In this document: one piece after another, positions 60,301 to 64,000 of the stretch
Layout: every line of letters begins with the position of its first letter
How positions within the stretch are numbered: the first letter of the stretch is position 1
Assembly (NCBI GenBank): GCA_963931865.1
Contig: OZ007511.1
Span: forward strand, 8,488,344 to 8,552,343
Origin: Axinella damicornis
Lineage: Eukaryota; Porifera; Demospongiae; Axinellida; Axinellidae
Reading direction: 5' to 3'
Length of the DNA stretch: 64,000 nt
Made by a program: the position numbers and the translations under genes
Notes under the pieces: generated by a model
The model's database searches: none
Told to the model about the DNA's origin: nothing
What the model saw: only the letters and a program-made list of their open reading frames with translations

Positions 60301-62534
60301 ATTCCAGCCTATGCCCAATGTTGTCGAACATTCTGCGCTTCACTATAGTCTAGTCCTACCCCACAAACATCCCACTTCCGTTACACGCAGACACACAGAC
60401 ACATGCAAACACACGGTTAAAATCTTAATAATGTACAGTAGCTTAGCTCGCTTCGCTCGCTCGTGCAGCTACTTCCCCCTCGTTCGCCTACGTGCCTGAG
60501 TAATCCGGTGCCGGATAGCTCTCTGTGCATGCAGAGCTGCTGTTCCCCGATTGCGTCCGCTTCAGCTGTTTCTCCCTGCGCGATTGCGTTTCAACTTAAC
60601 TGCTGCTGAGCTCCGGCTTGCATTCGCTTCAGCTGCTGCTCGCCGCTTGCGTCCGCCGGCTTCAGCTGCTGCTCGCCACTTGCGTCCGTTTCAACTGCTT
60701 CCCGATTTCGTCCGCTTCGGCTGCTGCTCCCCGATTGCGTCCGCTTCAACTCTGCTCCCCGATGGCGTCCGTTTCGTCTGCTGCTTCCCGATTGTGTCCG
60801 CTTCGGCTGCTGCTACCCGCCAGCTGTTCTGGAAGATTCCAGCCATGTCCACTATTCTCGAACATTCTACGCAGAGATCGAGTAAATTGAAGTACGAAGG
60901 TCGTAGTCTAGTCCCGCCCCACGAACATCCACTTCCGTTACACACAGACAGACAGACACACACAAGGTTAAAATCGTATGATTGATGAACTTGCTATAAA
61001 TATTGCTACACTAGGAATTCGGAGCCACGCCCACTTCCGGGGCGAGCGCGCGTGTTCGAAAATCACTGTTGCCTCACTTCGGAGCCTCACCGTTCTAGGC
61101 AGGAGCTTTCCTACACTTTCAAACATTGGATCTATGAAGTAGAAGGCCTGATATGCCTAAGCGGGAAAGCCAAGGCTCTTGTTGGCTTGGAATGATGGTA
61201 AGCTGAAAAATGATATAGCTATGTTAACATTTTGCGCAAAGCTACCCCTCACTCATTATGAAGAAATGTGAGGACATTAAGGTTAAGGGATCCCCGCGCG
61301 GTGGGCGTGGCCAGACAATTTGTTCAAGCCCATTTTTCTCGCACAGAAAGCATGCTAGTGAAATCAAACTTTCTTGACACAAAGCAGGGATGGTAGACAA
61401 CATGCAGACTAATCATCATTACAGTAGCTCACACTGTAGCCGTCGTATGCTGGTTAAATCGATTCCAGCAAACTATTCGTCAAAAATCTCCAGTGTGAAG
61501 ACCGCCAGCAAATCGATTCTACTGCTGGGAGACACGCCATAGGAAGCTCTAGGGCGGGACGTAAGCGTTTTGTGGCTAGGTTGAGCAGTCCTCGAAAGAA
61601 CGACTCTTGAGTGCGAATAACTGCCATCTTGAGACTCCCCTCTTTGGAATACAGCGTCGTATAACTTCGGAACGGTCATCAGTATTATTTTACAAAAAGT
61701 ATTGCCCTTTCTATACAGTTTGTGCCTATTTCAATACGGTCTTCCAAGTCCAGGTCGGATCACACGGCTTTATTTTTGGCGACAAAAAAAACAGCACTTA
61801 AATAAGTTACGGCACACGTATCCGTGTGCAGGGATCCCGTAACCTTAAGGCACAATTAGCCTGCTGTAGGAGTGATCACACTCCGAAGCTAACCACTGTT
61901 TTCCATATGTCTAAATCATGCAATTAGACTTATGAATACCTGCAATTACACCTCTCTTCTGATAATATATGCATCAACATTGTTCCTTGAGGTTTAGAAC
62001 CATCATTTTGACAGTGAAAGTCTTATGGTTCGCATATGGTGTGGAATTGCACTTGTTATTTCAGGAAATCGATATATCCCTTCAAAGTTGGAAGTCAACA
62101 GGTGGAACTTGAACTGTTGACATGGTAAATTAACATCATTCAGGGCATGTTTAGATTGACGCTGTGGCTATTGGTCCGCAGTAAGTACATACTCCATAGG
62201 TACCGGAAATGCGTGCGCATCTAGAACCGGCCCTGGCCCTAATATACCCTAAGCCACTTGCCGGACCAATAGCCACTTTGTTAGATTGACCTAGAAATGT
62301 AAGCCTTCAACAGTGTACGTGTAGCTACTAACTGACGAGTCTGTTTGATGTGAGGTGTGTAAACAGCATCCTCAAGAACCAGCACAATGCCCAAAACTAC
62401 CAAAAATTTCCCCATATGCCAAAATGGAGCCGAATAGCTAACAGTTCACCTTGCTGTTGCTGTTGCTGCTGAACTATGGTTGGCAGGCTCACCAGCGCCA
62501 GTGTTGCTAGAAAGAAGAACACTTTCAATGACAT
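57339..62534 (-). CDS. secreted coiled-coil protein, 5' four exons (198 aa seen), partial
   Basis: Minus-strand exons: 62534-62450, 59194-59042, 58269-58084 and 57509-57339; every junction is phase 1 and each internal exon is a multiple of three. Exon 1 is a signal peptide (MSLKVFFFLATLALVSLPT) plus a Gln run. Exons 2-4 are coiled coil: VVAQMAAQTAAVRKVV, QDNLGNVQDKLENVQDKLEN and QANLRDNLQDKMDALRDK. Exon 4 closely matches the coiled-coil exon of the decayed fibrinogen-like gene at 38327, so a C-terminal fibrinogen-like domain is expected. None was found downstream to 55,700, so the gene is probably truncated or rearranged. Role: secreted, oligomerising recognition protein, inferred. Confidence 0.68.
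58436..58525. mobile_element. 90-bp foldback, TAGCC family, 9-bp TSD
   Basis: Near-perfect hairpin from TAGCCTCGTTCCCAGTCCC to its inverse, flanked by an exact 9-bp duplication CTCATGCAG (58427-58435 and 58526-58534). It lies in the second intron of the coiled-coil gene. Its arm (CGCCCAGCTTTTCGTC) also matches isolated fragments near 2672-2704 and 4976-5030. Confidence 0.93.
58940..59030. repeat. tandem duplication of about 40 bp
   Basis: The segment CCCTCAAAATTTGGTGCTGC with ACGGTATCA occurs twice in a row, close to the donor of exon 2 of the coiled-coil gene. Confidence 0.9.
59211..59945. repeat. tandem and degenerate repeats in intron 1 of the coiled-coil gene
   Basis: A unit of about 70 bp (CTCAGCTGTGTAG, GGAGAGATTAGGGCAATGAA, GTGTGGTTACTCTTAGTG) occurs twice at 59211-59350 and partly again near 59905-59945. 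Between them, 59365-59625 is a degenerate array of GGGCATCCCG / ATGCCCAT words. Confidence 0.8.
59965..60960. repeat. higher-order tandem repeat, about 3 units
   Basis: Each unit joins a CT-rich array (CTGCTGCTCCCCGATTGCGT and variants with GTCCGCTTC) to a spacer (CAGCTGTTCTGG, GATTCCAGCC, TAGTCTAGTCCCGCCCCACG, AACATCC, CACAGACACAC). Spacers occur near 60088, 60280 and 60826. The CT-rich part is longest in the third unit. Confidence 0.85.
61281..61844. mobile_element. 564-bp TTAA-type MITE (GGTTAAGGGATCCC)
   Basis: Flanked by TTAA (61277-61280 and 61845-61848) with termini GGTTAAGGGATCCC and the inverse of GGTTACGGGATCCC. No coding region was recognised. It is a third TTAA-target family, distinct in terminus from the 498-bp and 1716-bp elements. 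Confidence 0.85.
61860..62449. other. intron sequence, no feature recognised
   Basis: Part of intron 1 of the coiled-coil gene (minus strand). A block around 62237-62275 (AATATACCCTAAGCC, TGCCGGACCAATAGCC) repeats one at 59847-59882, a short dispersed duplication. Otherwise nothing was recognised. Confidence 0.5.
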
Positions 62535-62708
62535 CTTGCTTACTTTAGAGTTGACTCTGTTCAGTAAACTCTGTTCTGTAACTTTTATACTTCTTTCTTA
62601 TGGAAGGTATGCAGATTTAATAGGGTGCACAAGTTGTAGTTATCTTAGTGGGGCAGTTGTATATATGGCAACATAGCATTATCAGGGTTCATGATTTGTT
62701 TTTATAAA

Positions 62709-63084
62709 ACATGCTGAGTATGGAGCAAAAGTTCCTTGGTGTATACGTAATACCTATACAATGGAGGTCAAGCTTAAAAGGGTGCAACTAGCTAGTGCTG
62801 AAGTGCACTAAGTAGTATTTAGATACCAGCTGGTGGACGAGGGCAGATGCTAGCTTGTATATAGTGGGTAATGGACGAGGGCAGATGATTCATGAATCTT
62901 CTGCCCTCGTCCACCAGCTGGTATCTAAATGCTACTTAGTGCACTTCAGCACTATCTAGCTAGCTGCACCCTTTTAAGACCTCCATTGTATGGGTATTAC
63001 GTATACACAAACCAACGTCCCATTACATCAGTCAATGTTCAAACACTGATAACACTAAGGAATTTTGGCTCCATACTCAGCATG
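62709..63084. mobile_element. long foldback, about 376 bp
   Basis: Arms of more than 110 bp run from CATGCTGAGTATGGAGC through TATACGTAATACC, TTAAAAGGGTGCAACTAGC and CACTAAGTAG to GATACCAGCTGGTGGACGAG, with the inverse on the right. The right arm has an extra segment of about 45 bp (63008-63055). The inner part (TTTAGATACCAG) resembles the TAGATACCA family. It lies just upstream of the coiled-coil gene's start (minus strand). Confidence 0.85.
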
Positions 63085-64000
63085 CAGTATTGCCCGAGCA
63101 ACTAAGTTAGCTCTGTAATGCACTGCCAACAGGACTGGGAATAGATAATGTAATCGCCTTCGGTTCATGCCATGAAGCGATGGCAATTGCATAATTTGTA
63201 TCGTCTTTTTTTTCCATCTACCTCGTGCTTTGTATGGCATAGCTACTTTTGTAGCAGCTGTAAGTACTATTTTCATGAATCTTGAAGGTACAGACAGACT
63301 ATTATCATTGCAAGCCGAGTGTGCATAAAGCGCAGTCATATGATCAATCCTAGTTGAGGGTCACATGAGTAACCTAAACATACAAACTTGGCCAGAATAG
63401 TTGTTATCACACTGATGAGGGATTCAAGGGCTTGTGTTAGGCGTTGGCGAATTATGCTCAATATTGTCCGTGATATGCTACGTATGCTCCAAATGCTCTG
63501 TTATGAATAATATTATGCTTGCAAGATTTGTTTCATTATATATGTTTGTTCATAATATCATTCATGAGCACACCTGGCCTTGTGGTACAAGCCCTAGTGG
63601 ACCCAATGCACACCAGTCAAACAGTACTAATAATGCATACTGTACTTCGATGAAGACCTTTGACTGTTCAGGTCAGTGCATGAGAACTGTATTATCCCAC
63701 CCAAGGTCATTACTGTATTGCCCGAGCAACTGACTAATTAGCCACGTAATGCACTGCCAACTGGGAATAGATACACAAGATTTAGCCCTGTACCTGAAGT
63801 AGACATTGACAGTCAGCCTACTTTTAGCTGTTCTATCGTACATATACTAAACGTGCCAACTAAGTCAGACCTTTCCACTGATTAACAGCTCTTCATTATG
63901 CTAGCATAGCTACGTATGCTGTTATGCTTCCACCTACTATTATGCTCAGCATAAAAGTGCTGTCGTGTTTGAACACATGTGACTTCAGATTTTAAGTGTG
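63085..64000. other. transposon-derived sequence, no gene recognised
   Basis: 63085-63380 is related to the TAGATACCA units (CCGAGCAACT, TGTAATGCACTGCCAAC, GTTGAGGGTCACATGAG). A partial repeat of this recurs at 63715-63775. At 63438 a sequence TAGGCGTTGGCGAATTATGC resembles the hAT-type terminus at 19421, so another member of that family may begin here; its other end was not found before the window edge. Confidence 0.55.

Overview
The window looks like nuclear DNA of an early-branching animal, most likely a demosponge or a similar marine invertebrate. This is inferred from spliced genes with short GT-AG introns, animal-type families (a CCDC34-like protein, an EXTL2-like GT64 glycosyltransferase, fibrinogen-related secreted proteins of a kind common in sponges and cnidarians) and a very high load of small DNA transposons. 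There is one assembly gap (281-480). No prokaryotic operons, CRISPR arrays, rRNA or tRNA genes were recognised.

Layout. 1-1270: LINE reverse-transcriptase fragment, gap, long ACC microsatellite. 1413-6804 (-): five-exon CCDC34-like gene. 7092-8132 (+): secreted fibrinogen-like protein, followed by a partial duplication of its 3' end. 11895-17104: a complete-looking 5.2-kb Mutator-like element (long TIRs, 9-bp target duplication) whose eight exons encode one protein with transposase, SWIM, Ulp1-like protease and PHD parts. 18190-21350: a dead LINE with three DNA transposons nested in it. 22242-25586 (+): a two-exon peroxiredoxin-like gene with in-frame TGA in a UxxC position, a selenoprotein candidate. 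27164-30422 (-): EXTL2-like gene, head to head with an unrecognised 220-residue gene (30537-36400, +) whose first intron holds a piggyBac-type element and palindromes. 36690-38327 (-): decayed fibrinogen-like gene. 39763-46950: transposon remnants, the 5' exons of an unrecognised gene (41337-42001) and a broken hAT transposase. 47151-51199: two ORFs of an unclassified element-like unit (coiled-coil ORF1; a 1020-residue ORF2 with homeodomain-like and PHD segments), followed by a 4.4-kb, 48-bp-period minisatellite containing a rearranged copy of ORF1. 57339-62534 (-): signal peptide and coiled-coil exons of a secreted protein lacking its expected C-terminal domain. The remainder is foldback elements and tandem repeats.

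Read as a whole, five or six ordinary host genes are embedded in, and often interrupted in their introns by, many generations of transposons. Most exon models were joined by eye from splice signals and reading-frame phase; total CDS lengths divide by three in each complete model, which supports them, but no transcript evidence was available.
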